Notes under the pieces: model-generated
What the model saw: the letters and a program-made list of their open reading frames with translations, nothing else
Told to the model about the DNA's origin: nothing
Database searches by the model: none
Shown here: one piece after another, positions 16,179 to 24,421 of the stretch
Layout of the letters: each line of letters starts with the position of its first letter
Position numbering within the stretch: position 1 is the stretch's first letter
Assembly (NCBI GenBank): GCA_964504305.1
Contig: CAZDEB010000004.1
Coordinates: 62,001 to 126,000 of the forward strand
Direction of reading: 5' to 3'
DNA length: 64,000 nucleotides
DNA from: UBA11606 sp964504305
GTDB taxonomy: Bacteria; Actinomycetota; Acidimicrobiia; Acidimicrobiales; Aldehydirespiratoraceae
Made by a program: the position numbers and the translations under genes

Positions 16179-16468
16179 TGCAGGATCATCGCGACGTACT
16201 TATCCGTCCTGTTGTTTCCGAGAAGTCTTATGGGCTCCTTGAGCAGAACGTCTACACGTTCGTTGTTAGCCCGGGTGCTTCTAAGCCCGAGATCCGCGAC
16301 GCGGTCGAAGCGATCTTTGATGTGTCGGTGCTCAAGGTCAACACTCTCAACCGCAAGGGCAAGCGTAAGCGCAATCGCCGCAACGGCGGTTGGGGCTCCA
16401 AGCCCGACCAGAAGCGGGCCCTCGTTACTCTCGCCGAGGGTGACTCGATCGAATTGTTCGAGAACTGA
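16178..16468 (+). CDS. rplW: 50S ribosomal protein L23
   Basis: L23 lies at the tunnel exit and docks trigger factor and SRP. The 96-residue product has DVLIRPVVSEKSYGLLEQNVYTF-type N-terminal residues and the NRKGKRKRNRR loop. The ATG overlaps the rplD stop by one base (TGATG). Confidence 0.97.
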   Translation: MQDHRDVLIRPVVSEKSYGLLEQNVYTFVVSPGASKPEIRDAVEAIFDVSVLKVNTLNRKGKRKRNRRNGGWGSKPDQKRALVTLAEGDSIELFEN

Positions 16469-16470
16469 TC

Positions 16471-17307
16471 ATGGCTATTCGTAAGCGCAAGCCCACAAGT
16501 CCTGGCCGCCGATTCCAGACGTCGTCGGATTTTTCCGAGATCACCTCGACGACTCCCGAGAAGAGCCTGGTTGGTCCGAAGTCCAAGACTGGTGGCCGCA
16601 ACAATCACGGTCGCAAGACTTCTCGTCACCGTGGTGGCGGTCACAAACAGCAGTACCGAGTGATCGATTTTCATCGCAGCAAGGACGGCGTGCCGGCCAC
16701 GGTCGCGACGATCGAGTACGACCCGAATCGCACTTGCAATATCGCATTGCTGCACTATCACGACGGCGAGAAGCGTTACATTCTTGCGCCCCGCGAGTTG
16801 CAGGTTGGCGACAAGCTCGAGTCTGGTCAAGGCGCCGAGATCCGTCCCGGCAATTCGTTGCCGCTGCGTTACATCCCGGTGGGTACCACGATTCACAACG
16901 TCGAGCTCAAGGCTGGCGCTGGCGCCAAGTTGGGTCGGTCAGCTGGTACTTCTATCCAGCTGGTAGCCAAAGAGGGCGATTTCGCCACGGTGCGTCTGCC
17001 GAGCACGGAGATGCGCCGAGTGCCGATCGATTGCCGAGCCTCGATTGGCGAGGTTGGCAATGCCCAACACGAACTCATCAAGATCGGCAAGGCCGGCCGT
17101 AACCGCTGGAAGGGCGTTAAGCCTCAGTCCCGCGGCGTGGTCATGAACCCGGTCGATCATCCTCACGGTGGTGGTGAAGGCAAGACTTCGGGTGGTCGTC
17201 ACCCGGTCTCTCCTTGGGGTAAGCCCGAGGGCCGCACTCGCCGTGCCAACCAAGAATCCGACAAGCTGATCGTGCGCCGTCGCCGGACGCGCGGTTCGCG
17301 GAGGTAA
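16471..17307 (+). CDS. rplB: 50S ribosomal protein L2
   Basis: L2 bridges the subunits and is needed for peptidyl transferase activity. The 278-residue product shows GRNNHGRKTSRHRGGGHKQ near the start and the HPHGGGEGKTSGGRHPVSPWGKP region with the conserved His near the C-terminus. It starts two bases after rplW. Confidence 0.98.
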   Translation: MAIRKRKPTSPGRRFQTSSDFSEITSTTPEKSLVGPKSKTGGRNNHGRKTSRHRGGGHKQQYRVIDFHRSKDGVPATVATIEYDPNRTCNIALLHYHDGEKRYILAPRELQVGDKLESGQGAEIRPGNSLPLRYIPVGTTIHNVELKAGAGAKLGRSAGTSIQLVAKEGDFATVRLPSTEMRRVPIDCRASIGEVGNAQHELIKIGKAGRNRWKGVKPQSRGVVMNPVDHPHGGGEGKTSGGRHPVSPWGKPEGRTRRANQESDKLIVRRRRTRGSRR

Positions 17308-17312
17308 CTGTT

Positions 17313-17591
17313 ATGCCGCGCAGCCTCAAAAAGGGCCCATTCGTTGACGATCACCTTCTGAAGAAGGTTGATGCGCTCAACGAGTCCGGAGACAAGAAGG
17401 TCATCAAGACCTGGTCTCGTCGCTCCACCATCATTCCGGACATGATTGGTCACACGTTGGCCGTTCACGACGGTCGCAAGCATGTCCCGGTGTATGTCAC
17501 CGAATCGATGATCGGGCACAAGCTTGGCGAGTTCGCTCCCACCCGTACGTTCAAGTTCCACGCGGGTCAAGAACGAGGAGCTCGTCGCTGA
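17313..17591 (+). CDS. rpsS: 30S ribosomal protein S19
   Basis: S19 forms a head complex with S13 near the A site. The 92-residue product starts MPRSLKKGPFVDDHLLKKV, and ends with a basic tail. Its last base overlaps the rplV start. Confidence 0.97.
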   Translation: MPRSLKKGPFVDDHLLKKVDALNESGDKKVIKTWSRRSTIIPDMIGHTLAVHDGRKHVPVYVTESMIGHKLGEFAPTRTFKFHAGQERGARR

Positions 17592-18481
17592 TGACCGCTA
17601 GCCAAACCTCTTCTCGCAAGACCAACGAGCGCCCTGGCACCCGTGCCAAGGTTACGTTCGTCCGAAGCTCGGCCTATAAGGCCCGCGAGATCCTTAACCA
17701 GATCCGTGGCAAGTCCTACGCCGAAGCGGCCGAGATCCTCGCGTTCTCCGAACGTGGCGTTTCTGAAGACATCGCCAAGGTTCTCGATTCTGCGGTGGCC
17801 AACGCCGAACACAACGACCATCAGCTTGCTGAGGAGTTGTTTGTGTCGGCTTGTTATGCCGACGAGGGTCCGACGCTCAAGCGTTGGCGCCCGCGTGCTC
17901 GTGGCCGCGCCACCAGCATCCGCAAGCGCACTTGTCACATCACTGTGATTGTGAGCAGGTACGACGAGGCGACTCTCGAGCGTCTTCGCGAACGCGAAGA
18001 GGCGAGCGGTCGTTCCGGTAGCACTCAGGTTGCTGAGGCTCGCCGGGCCCGTGTGGCTCAGTCCAAGGCCCGTCAGGCCGAACGTGACGCCGAGCACGAC
18101 CATGATCACGATCACGACCACGATCATGAGGAGCCCAGCGTCGAGGCGCAAGCGGCCGACGTTGTGGCCGCGACCGAGGCTGCTCTCGACGAAGAGGGTT
18201 ACGACGCCACCACGGCGGATTCCGATGCCGATTCGGTTGTCGACGCCGAGGACGCCACTCCGTTTGGTCCGCTTAGTCATGCACCGCTCGACGATGTGCA
18301 CGAGGCCCCGGACGGATACCCGATCAAGGGCAACGCCGACTCGATGAAGTACCACCAGCCCGAGGGCCGTTGGTTCGAGAACACGGTTGCCGAAGTTTGG
18401 TTCGCCACCACCGACGCGGCCGAGGCCGCGGGCTTTACCGAGGCTGGTACCAAAGCCTCCGACGCAGGCGAGGAAGAGTAA
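17591..18481 (+). CDS. rplV: 50S ribosomal protein L22 with long C-terminal extension
   Basis: Residues about 15-124 are a normal L22 (LNQIRGKSYAEAAEIL, then GPTLKRWRPRARGRA and the tunnel hairpin), which lines the exit tunnel. The product is 296 residues against about 115 usually. The extension has a charged helix (about 125-168), an alternating HDHDHDHDHDH at 169-179, an acidic stretch (180-240) and a small domain at about 241-282 (YPIKGNADSMKYHQPEGRWF, then WFATTDAAEAAGF). That domain resembles the sunset domain, but the cysteines I recall for that family are absent. The His/Asp run could bind metal. No stop or frameshift interrupts the extension, and rpsC follows 2 bases later. Core function certain; extension unknown. 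Confidence 0.95.
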   Translation: MTASQTSSRKTNERPGTRAKVTFVRSSAYKAREILNQIRGKSYAEAAEILAFSERGVSEDIAKVLDSAVANAEHNDHQLAEELFVSACYADEGPTLKRWRPRARGRATSIRKRTCHITVIVSRYDEATLERLREREEASGRSGSTQVAEARRARVAQSKARQAERDAEHDHDHDHDHDHEEPSVEAQAADVVAATEAALDEEGYDATTADSDADSVVDAEDATPFGPLSHAPLDDVHEAPDGYPIKGNADSMKYHQPEGRWFENTVAEVWFATTDAAEAAGFTEAGTKASDAGEEE

Positions 18482-18483
18482 CA

Positions 18484-19386
18484 ATGGGACAAAAGGTCAA
18501 CCCGTACGGCTTCCGCCTGGGTATCACCACCGATTGGAAGAGTCGTTGGTTCGCTGATCGTGAGGAGTATTCCGACAACGTGGTCGAGGATTGGAAGATC
18601 CGCGATTTCTTGTTGTCCGAACTGCCTCACGCCGCGATCAGCCGCGTCGAGGTCGAACGCACCCGCGAACGGCTTCGGGTCGATGTTCACACTGCTCGTC
18701 CTGGCATCGTTATTGGTCGCCGCGGTGCAGAGGCTGACCGCCTCCGGGCCGGTCTCACCGACATCAGCGGCAATGCCAAGGTTCAGCTCAACATTCAAGA
18801 GATCAAGCAGCCCGAACTCGATGCTGCTTTGATCGCTCAAGGCGTCGCCGATCAGCTTGCTGGTCGTGTGGCTTTCCGCCGGGCCATGAAACGTGCAGTC
18901 CAGAACGCTCAAAAGGCCGGTGCTCTCGGCATTCGAGTCCAGTGCTCGGGCCGCTTGGGTGGCTCCGAAATGGCTCGTACCGAGTGGTACCGCGAAGGTC
19001 GAGTGCCGTTGCACACGCTTCGCGCCGATGTCGATTACGGCTTCCGCGAAGCCAAGACCACCTACGGCCGTATCGGCGTGAAGGTCTGGCTGTACAAGGG
19101 CGACATCCTTCCCTACAAGACGCAGACCGACGACAAGGCCACACTCGAAGCCGCCATGGCTGCCGGAGAGACCTCTGGTCAAGCCAAGCCGCGCAAGATT
19201 GTGTCGAGCGCCGCAGCCCGCAAACGCGTCTCTACTCCCGACACCGATCCCGAGGTCGATGAGACTCCGGCGCCGTTGGTCAAGAACGCCGATCCCGAAT
19301 TCGAGAAGTTGCTCGACGACGAGGAAGCCATCGAGGCTTCTACGCGTGAGCAGAGCGAGACCCCGAACTTCCGGGCGAACGACTGA
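18484..19386 (+). CDS. rpsC: 30S ribosomal protein S3
   Basis: S3 lines the mRNA entry channel. ATG 18484 gives the family start MGQKVNPYGFRLGITTDW; a longer open frame upstream lies inside rplV and was rejected. The KH domain with VIGRRGAEADRLR is clear. At 300 residues it is longer than the E. coli form because of an acidic, Thr/Pro-containing tail after about residue 225, as in many actinobacteria. Confidence 0.98.
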   Translation: MGQKVNPYGFRLGITTDWKSRWFADREEYSDNVVEDWKIRDFLLSELPHAAISRVEVERTRERLRVDVHTARPGIVIGRRGAEADRLRAGLTDISGNAKVQLNIQEIKQPELDAALIAQGVADQLAGRVAFRRAMKRAVQNAQKAGALGIRVQCSGRLGGSEMARTEWYREGRVPLHTLRADVDYGFREAKTTYGRIGVKVWLYKGDILPYKTQTDDKATLEAAMAAGETSGQAKPRKIVSSAAARKRVSTPDTDPEVDETPAPLVKNADPEFEKLLDDEEAIEASTREQSETPNFRAND

Positions 19387-19396
19387 GGTTGCTGAC

Positions 19397-19813
19397 ATGT
19401 TGATGCCAAAGAAGGTCAAGCACCGTAAACAACATCGTGGACGTACCCAAGGACTTGCCAAGGGTGCGACAGAAGTTACCTACGGTGATTTCGGGATCCA
19501 GGCTCTCGAACCGGGCTGGATCACAGCCCGCCAGATCGAGGCTGCTCGTATCGCCATGACCCGCCACATCAAGCGTGGCGGCAAGGTCTGGATCAATGTT
19601 TTTCCCGACAAGCCGGTCACCAACAAGCCGGCCGAGACCCGTATGGGTTCGGGCAAGGGCAACCCCGAGAAGTGGGTTGCGGTAGTTCGCCCCGGTCGGA
19701 TCATGTTCGAGTTGTCCTATCACGACGAGACAATCGCTCGTGAGGCAATCGACCGCGCTATTCAGAAGCTCCCTATCAAGGCGCGCTTCTTGGCTCGTGA
19801 GGAGGGCTTCTAA
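19397..19813 (+). CDS. rplP: 50S ribosomal protein L16
   Basis: L16 organises the A-site region of the large subunit. The 138-residue product starts MLMPKKVKHRKQHRG and carries ETRMGSGKGNPEKWVAVV. ATG 19397 was chosen over upstream in-frame codons within rpsC. The stop overlaps rpmC by one base. Confidence 0.97.
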   Translation: MLMPKKVKHRKQHRGRTQGLAKGATEVTYGDFGIQALEPGWITARQIEAARIAMTRHIKRGGKVWINVFPDKPVTNKPAETRMGSGKGNPEKWVAVVRPGRIMFELSYHDETIAREAIDRAIQKLPIKARFLAREEGF

Positions 19814-20046
19814 TGGCTAAGACCAAGTCGCTCGCCGATCTAGGCGACGTCGAACTCTTGGAGAAGCTGGCCGAATCCAAGGAAGAGCTGTTCAATCTGC
19901 GCTTCCAGTTCGCTACCGGCCAACTCGAGAACTCGGCCAACATGAAGCTGGTCAAGAAAGAAATCGCCCGCATGCTCACCGAGTTGCGGGCCCGCGAAAT
20001 TGCCGACGCCGAAGCGGCGGCAGGCGGAGAGGACAACAATGGCTGA
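19813..20046 (+). CDS. rpmC: 50S ribosomal protein L29
   Basis: L29 is a small two-helix protein at the tunnel exit. The 77-residue product has EELFNLRFQFATGQLEN and KKEIARMLTEL, with a short acidic tail. It overlaps rplP by one base and rpsQ by eight. Confidence 0.96.
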   Translation: MAKTKSLADLGDVELLEKLAESKEELFNLRFQFATGQLENSANMKLVKKEIARMLTELRAREIADAEAAAGGEDNNG

Positions 20047-20311
20047 GCAGCCAACAACCCGTGACAACGCTCGCAAGGTTCGCGAAGGCGTCGTCGTTTC
20101 GGACAAGATGGACAAGACCGCGGTAGTCGAGGCCACCGATCGCGTTCGGCATCGCCGCTACGCCAAGACGGTGCAGCGCGCCAAGCGTCTTCACGTTCAC
20201 GACGAACTCAACACGCTCAATATTGGCGACCGAGTCCGTGTTCAAGAGACTCGCCCGATGTCGAAGAACAAGCGCTGGCGCCTCGTCGAGGTTCTGGAGC
20301 GTGCGAAGTGA
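20039..20311 (+). CDS. rpsQ: 30S ribosomal protein S17
   Basis: S17 is an OB-fold primary 16S rRNA binder. The 90-residue product contains GVVVSDKMDKTAVVEA and MSKNKRWRLVEVLERAK. ATG 20039 gives the conserved length. It overlaps the rpmC end by 8 bases and rplN by 4. Confidence 0.96.
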   Translation: MAEQPTTRDNARKVREGVVVSDKMDKTAVVEATDRVRHRRYAKTVQRAKRLHVHDELNTLNIGDRVRVQETRPMSKNKRWRLVEVLERAK

Positions 20312-20676
20312 TCCAGCAAGAATCACGCCTACGCGTCGCCGACAACTCGGGCGCCAAAGAGGTCTTGTGTATCAAGGTCCTCGGTGGCTCGAAGCGTCGT
20401 TATGCCTCGATCGGCGACATATTTGTCGCCGCGGTCAAGGATGCGACCCCTGGCGCACAGGTCAAGAAGGGCGATGTTGTCAAGTGCGTCGTCGTTCGTG
20501 TCAAAAAAGAGAAGCGTCGTCCGGATGGCAGCTATATCCGGTTCGACGAAAACGCTGCGGTGCTGATCAACGATCAAAAGCAGCCGCGCGGAACCCGAAT
20601 CTTCGGCCCGGTTGGTCGTGAATTGCGTGACAAGCAGTTCATGCGGATCGTGTCGTTGGCTCCGGAGGTCCTCTAA
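20308..20676 (+). CDS. rplN: 50S ribosomal protein L14
   Basis: L14 takes part in an intersubunit bridge and is the docking site of RsfS. The 122-residue product starts IQQESRLRVADNSGAKEV. The GTG start overlaps the rpsQ stop (GTGA). Confidence 0.97.
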   Translation: MIQQESRLRVADNSGAKEVLCIKVLGGSKRRYASIGDIFVAAVKDATPGAQVKKGDVVKCVVVRVKKEKRRPDGSYIRFDENAAVLINDQKQPRGTRIFGPVGRELRDKQFMRIVSLAPEVL

Positions 20677-20984
20677 TGAAGATCATCAAAGGCGACCGTG
20701 TGGTCGTGCTTACTGGCAAAGACAAGGGTGCTGAAGGCATCGTTGAACGGGCGATTCCCGAGACCGGCAAGGTCATCGTGGAGGGCGTCAACGTCGCCAG
20801 GAAGCATCAGGCTCCGACTCGCCAAGACCAACAAGGCGGCATCATCGATAAGGCGATGCCTCTCGACGTTTCCAACGTTGCGGTGGTTAGCCCCAAAGAT
20901 GGCAAGGCCACCCGCGTGGGCTATCGGATCGACGACCACGGCATCAAGGTCCGAATTTGTCGGCGCACTGGAGTCGAACTCTGA
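20676..20984 (+). CDS. rplX: 50S ribosomal protein L24
   Basis: L24 starts large-subunit assembly. The 102-residue product has the KOW motif GDRVVVLTGKDKGAEG and GVNVARKHQ. Its ATG overlaps the rplN stop and its own stop overlaps rplE by one base. Confidence 0.97.
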   Translation: MKIIKGDRVVVLTGKDKGAEGIVERAIPETGKVIVEGVNVARKHQAPTRQDQQGGIIDKAMPLDVSNVAVVSPKDGKATRVGYRIDDHGIKVRICRRTGVEL

Positions 20985-21550
20985 TGACCACTACTACTTA
21001 CGTGCCGCGGCTTCGTGCCAAGTACAACGAAGAGATTCGTGGCGCTCTCAAAGAGCAGCTCGAACTGCCCAACATCATGTTGGTGCCAAAGATCGAGAAG
21101 ATTGTGCTCAACATGGGGGTCGGCGAAGCCGTCGCTCAGGCCAAGCTTCTCGAGGGTGCGCTCTCCGATATGGAGATCATCGCCGGCCAGAAGCCCGTTA
21201 TTACCAGGGCCAAGAAGTCCCTCGCCAGCTTCAAGCTGCGTGAAGGCCAGGCCATTGGCTGCAAGGTCACGCTACGCGGCGACCGCATGTACGAGTTCTT
21301 CGATCGCCTCGTCTCGCTGGCGATCCCCCGAATTCGAGACTTCCGAGGGTTGTCGCCCAAGTCCTTTGACGGCAACGGCAACTACACCTTCGGTGTCACC
21401 GAACAACTCATGTTCCCCGAGATCGACTACGACAACGTGGTCACCACTCGTGGAATGGACATAACGATTGTCACCACGGCGAAAGAAAACGACCACGGGC
21501 GTGCATTGCTCGCGGCGTTTGACTTCCCGTTCCGACGCGAGGGGCAGTGA
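20984..21550 (+). CDS. rplE: 50S ribosomal protein L5
   Basis: L5 binds 5S rRNA and contacts P-site tRNA. The 188-residue product carries VPKIEKIVLNMGVGEA and RGLSPKSFDGNGNY. ATG 20984 was preferred to an upstream codon in rplX because it gives the normal start and the usual one-base overlap. Confidence 0.97.
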   Translation: MTTTTYVPRLRAKYNEEIRGALKEQLELPNIMLVPKIEKIVLNMGVGEAVAQAKLLEGALSDMEIIAGQKPVITRAKKSLASFKLREGQAIGCKVTLRGDRMYEFFDRLVSLAIPRIRDFRGLSPKSFDGNGNYTFGVTEQLMFPEIDYDNVVTTRGMDITIVTTAKENDHGRALLAAFDFPFRREGQ

Positions 21551-21553
21551 CCC

Positions 21554-21739
21554 ATGGCTAAGAAAGCACTACGCGAAAAGCAGCAGCGCACCCCAAAGTT
21601 CAAGGTGCGTGCCTACACCCGATGCCGTCGATGCGGTCGTCCGCATTCGGTGTACCGCAAGTTTGGTCTATGCCGAATTTGCTTGCGCAAGATGGCCCAC
21701 GCCGGCGAGTTGCCGGGCGTGAAGAAGGCGAGCTGGTGA
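21554..21739 (+). CDS. rpsZ: 30S ribosomal protein S14, zinc-binding type
   Basis: Short S14 of 61 residues with a zinc ribbon: CRRCG near residues 23-27 and CRIC about 13 residues later. This type Z form is the standard zinc-loaded paralogue; the zinc-free long form is not in the window. It lies 3 bases after rplE. Confidence 0.96.
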   Translation: MAKKALREKQQRTPKFKVRAYTRCRRCGRPHSVYRKFGLCRICLRKMAHAGELPGVKKASW

Positions 21740-21752
21740 GGGGAGCACGACA

Positions 21753-22157
21753 ATGACGATGACAGATCCGATTTCGGACATGCTGACCCGCATTCGCAAC
21801 GCCAACGTTGCGATGCACGACGAGGTATCCATGCCTTCGTCGAAACAAAAGATTGCTCTGGCCAAGGTGCTCGAGACCGAGGGGTACATCTCCTCGTTCG
21901 CCGAGGCCGACAACGGCGAGAAGCCCGGCAAGACGCTGACCATCGAGATGAAGTACAGCCCCGAACGGGCTCGTGTCATCTCCGGTCTGAAGCGTGTATC
22001 CAAGCCCGGTTTGCGCATTTACCGTCAACGCAACGAGATCCCCCGTGTTCAGGGTGGCCTCGGTGTGGCGGTTGTGTCGACCAACAAGGGCCTGATGTCT
22101 GACCGAGAAGCGAGGAAGAACCGCATGGGCGGCGAAATCCTTTGCTTCGTTTGGTGA
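21753..22157 (+). CDS. rpsH: 30S ribosomal protein S8
   Basis: S8 is a primary 16S rRNA binder and a known translational repressor of the spc operon in E. coli. The 134-residue product starts TMTDPISDMLTRIRNAN and ends GGEILCFVW. GGGGAGCACGAC supplies the ribosome site. Confidence 0.97.
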   Translation: MTMTDPISDMLTRIRNANVAMHDEVSMPSSKQKIALAKVLETEGYISSFAEADNGEKPGKTLTIEMKYSPERARVISGLKRVSKPGLRIYRQRNEIPRVQGGLGVAVVSTNKGLMSDREARKNRMGGEILCFVW

Positions 22158-22167
22158 GGGAGCAGCA

Positions 22168-22707
22168 ATGAGCCGTGTAGGCAGTTCACCCATCACAGTC
22201 CCCGCCGGCGTCGACGTTTCCATCAATGGCGCGTCGGTCACCGTTACCGGGGCCAAAGGCACCCTGGAGCGCGAGCTCCCGGGCGGCATCACGATGTCTC
22301 TCGAAGACAGCGTGCTCACCTTGGAACGTCCCGACGACTCGGGAGGCGCCAAGGCATTCCATGGCCTGTCTCGTTCGTTGGTGCAGAACATGATCACCGG
22401 TGTTTCTGAGGGCTTCGTCAAGGAGTTGCAGATTCTCGGCGTTGGTTACCGTGCTACCGCCAAGGGCCCCAACGCCCTCGAGTTGGCGCTCGGTTACAGC
22501 CATCCGGTCAACATCACCGCACCTGACGGCATCGAGTTCGATGTTCCGGTTCAGACCCAGATTTTCGTCAAGGGAATCGACAAGCAGCTGGTTGGTCAGG
22601 TTGCCGCCGACATCCGTAAGTGGCGCAAGCCCGAGCCTTACAAGGGCAAGGGAATCCGCTACAAGGACGAACGCGTTATCCGCAAGGCCGGAAAGGCAGC
22701 GAAGTAG
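22168..22707 (+). CDS. rplF: 50S ribosomal protein L6
   Basis: L6 lies near the factor-binding site. The 179-residue product starts SRVGSSPITVPAGVDV and ends with GKGIRYKDERVIRKAGKAAK. Two related halves are present, as in the family. It starts 10 bases after rpsH. Confidence 0.97.
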   Translation: MSRVGSSPITVPAGVDVSINGASVTVTGAKGTLERELPGGITMSLEDSVLTLERPDDSGGAKAFHGLSRSLVQNMITGVSEGFVKELQILGVGYRATAKGPNALELALGYSHPVNITAPDGIEFDVPVQTQIFVKGIDKQLVGQVAADIRKWRKPEPYKGKGIRYKDERVIRKAGKAAK

Positions 22708-22709
22708 TC

Positions 22710-23075
22710 ATGGCAGTTTCAGCAAAGAAGCGTCGCGACGATCGCATCCGCCGCCATCGTCGGGTTCGTAAGAACGTCCGTGGTAGCGCCGAGCGTCCCC
22801 GTGTCGCCGTATTTCGTTCGAACAAGCACATCTCCGCTCAGGTCATTGACGACCTCACGGGCGCGACTCTTGCTTCGGTGTCGACCACCGAAGCAGCGCT
22901 GCGTGGCGATGTAAACAGCAATATCGAAGCAGCGGCCAAGGCCGGAGCGCTCTTGGCCGAACGGGCCAAGGCCGCGGGCATCGAAGCGGTTGTTTTTGAT
23001 CGTGGTGGGTTCCGCTACCACGGCCGGGTTGCGGCGCTTGCCGAGGCAGCCCGTGAGGGAGGATTGGTCTTCTAA
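22710..23075 (+). CDS. rplR: 50S ribosomal protein L18
   Basis: L18 joins 5S rRNA to the central protuberance. The 121-residue product has RRHRRVRKNVRGSAERPRV and FDRGGFRYHGRVAALAEAARE. ATG 22710 was chosen; upstream in-frame codons lie within rplF. The stop overlaps rpsE by one base. Confidence 0.97.
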   Translation: MAVSAKKRRDDRIRRHRRVRKNVRGSAERPRVAVFRSNKHISAQVIDDLTGATLASVSTTEAALRGDVNSNIEAAAKAGALLAERAKAAGIEAVVFDRGGFRYHGRVAALAEAAREGGLVF

Positions 23076-23671
23076 TGGCGTACCAACGAAACGAACGTGA
23101 GCCGAACCCACGTGATGGTGGCGAAGGCCTCCGCGAATCGCGGGTCATAAACATCAACCGCGTGGCCAAGGTCGTCAAGGGCGGTCGTCGCTTCAGCTTC
23201 ACCGCTCTTGTGGTGATCGGCGACGGCGCCGGCAAAGTCGGGCTCGGCTATGGCAAGGCCAAAGAGGTCCCGCTGGCTATCCAGAAGGGCACCGAAGAAG
23301 CTCGACGTAATCTGTTCTCCGTGCCGATGGCCGGCAGCACGATTGTCCACGAGACCATCGGCGAACTTGGTGCCGGGCGAGTAATGCTCAAGCCCGCTGC
23401 TCCCGGTACTGGTGTTATTGCTGGTGGTGCCGCTCGCGCGATTCTCGAAGAGGCTGGCGTGCACGATGTCTTGTGCAAGTCGCTTGGCTCGCCCAACCAC
23501 ATCAACGTTGCCCGAGCAACGATCGAAGGTCTCAAGGGTCAGCGTCGTCCCGACGAAGTCGCCCGCCTTCGTGGTCTTGACCCCGAAGAGTTCCTTCCCG
23601 GCGCTCTTTGGACCGCCTACCAGGCCAGCGAACGCGGCGAGCAGAAGCCCGCGGCTGCCGAGGAGTCCTGA
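23075..23671 (+). CDS. rpsE: 30S ribosomal protein S5
   Basis: S5 affects decoding accuracy and mRNA entry. The 198-residue product carries RVAKVVKGGRRFSF and VIGDGAGKVGLGYGKAKEVP. An extra N-terminal stretch of about 20 residues and a short tail extend the core. Confidence 0.97.
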   Translation: MAYQRNEREPNPRDGGEGLRESRVININRVAKVVKGGRRFSFTALVVIGDGAGKVGLGYGKAKEVPLAIQKGTEEARRNLFSVPMAGSTIVHETIGELGAGRVMLKPAAPGTGVIAGGAARAILEEAGVHDVLCKSLGSPNHINVARATIEGLKGQRRPDEVARLRGLDPEEFLPGALWTAYQASERGEQKPAAAEES

Positions 23672-23868
23672 TGGCTATCAAGGTCACTCAAGTAAAAAGC
23701 AACATTGGCTGTAAGCCCAAGCAGCGTGGCACCCTTCGTGCCCTTGGTCTGCGCGGCATCGGCCGTTCCAACACCCTTCCCGATCGTCCCGAGATCCGGG
23801 GCATGATTGCCCGGGTTCCTCACCTGGTTTCGGTCGAAGAGGGCGTGTCCGAAGGAGCAGACGAATGA
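23671..23868 (+). CDS. rpmD: 50S ribosomal protein L30
   Basis: Small L30 of 65 residues with VTQVKSNIGCKPKQRGTLRALGL-type core and an acidic tail (SVEEGVSEGADE). ATG 23671 overlaps the rpsE stop by one base, and its own stop overlaps rplO by four. Confidence 0.96.
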   Translation: MAIKVTQVKSNIGCKPKQRGTLRALGLRGIGRSNTLPDRPEIRGMIARVPHLVSVEEGVSEGADE

Positions 23869-24356
23869 TCAAGCTTCACGATCTCGAGCCAGCTGATGGT
23901 TCGAACAAGCGTGGCAAGCGCAAAGCTCGCGGTATCGGCGGCAAAGGCGGCAAAACCGCGGGCCGCGGCACCAAAGGCCAACGCGCTCGTAACACCGTGC
24001 CGATTGGGTTCGAGGGTGGCCAGATGCCGCTGCTCCAGCGGGTTCCGAAGCTGCGAGGTTTCACCAACCCGTTCCGGGTCGAGTACCAGGCCATCAATCT
24101 CGACACCATTGCCGACTCGGGCCTCACCGAGATTTCACCCGAAACTCTGTTGGAGCGCGGGCTTGTCGGCAAGGGTGCGCTGGTGAAGATTCTTGGTCGC
24201 GGCGAACTTTCGAGTGCTGTCACCGTCAAGGCCCATGGGTTCTCGAAATCCGCCGAAGCAGCTATCACCGCAGCAGGCGGTACTGTCGAGAAGCTCGATC
24301 TGCCGTGGGGCGTTCGCCCTGCACACGGCAGCTTCAACCAACACACCAACCGATGA
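23865..24356 (+). CDS. rplO: 50S ribosomal protein L15
   Basis: L15 is a late-assembly protein of the large subunit. The 163-residue product shows GIGGKGGKTAGRGTKGQRAR and GFEGGQMPLLQRVPKLRGF. The C-terminal part ends with a short basic tail. secY follows after 65 bases holding a hairpin. Confidence 0.97.
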   Translation: MIKLHDLEPADGSNKRGKRKARGIGGKGGKTAGRGTKGQRARNTVPIGFEGGQMPLLQRVPKLRGFTNPFRVEYQAINLDTIADSGLTEISPETLLERGLVGKGALVKILGRGELSSAVTVKAHGFSKSAEAAITAAGGTVEKLDLPWGVRPAHGSFNQHTNR

Positions 24357-24360
24357 TCTT

Positions 24361-24386
24361 TGGTGGGCGCCGCATGGTGCCCACCA
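24361..24386 (+). other. Hairpin between rplO and secY
   Basis: TGGTGGGC at 24361-24368 pairs with GCCCACCA at 24379-24386 (8 bp, loop 10). No T-run follows, so it may be a processing or partial attenuation site that lowers secY output relative to ribosomal genes. Confidence 0.4.
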
Positions 24387-24421
24387 CGGTCAACTGACCG
24401 GCCCTACGAGGAGAACGACAC

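Noticed and set aside
18277..19461. 394-codon minus frame across rplV and rpsC
   Set aside because: It crosses two real genes; no conserved motif.
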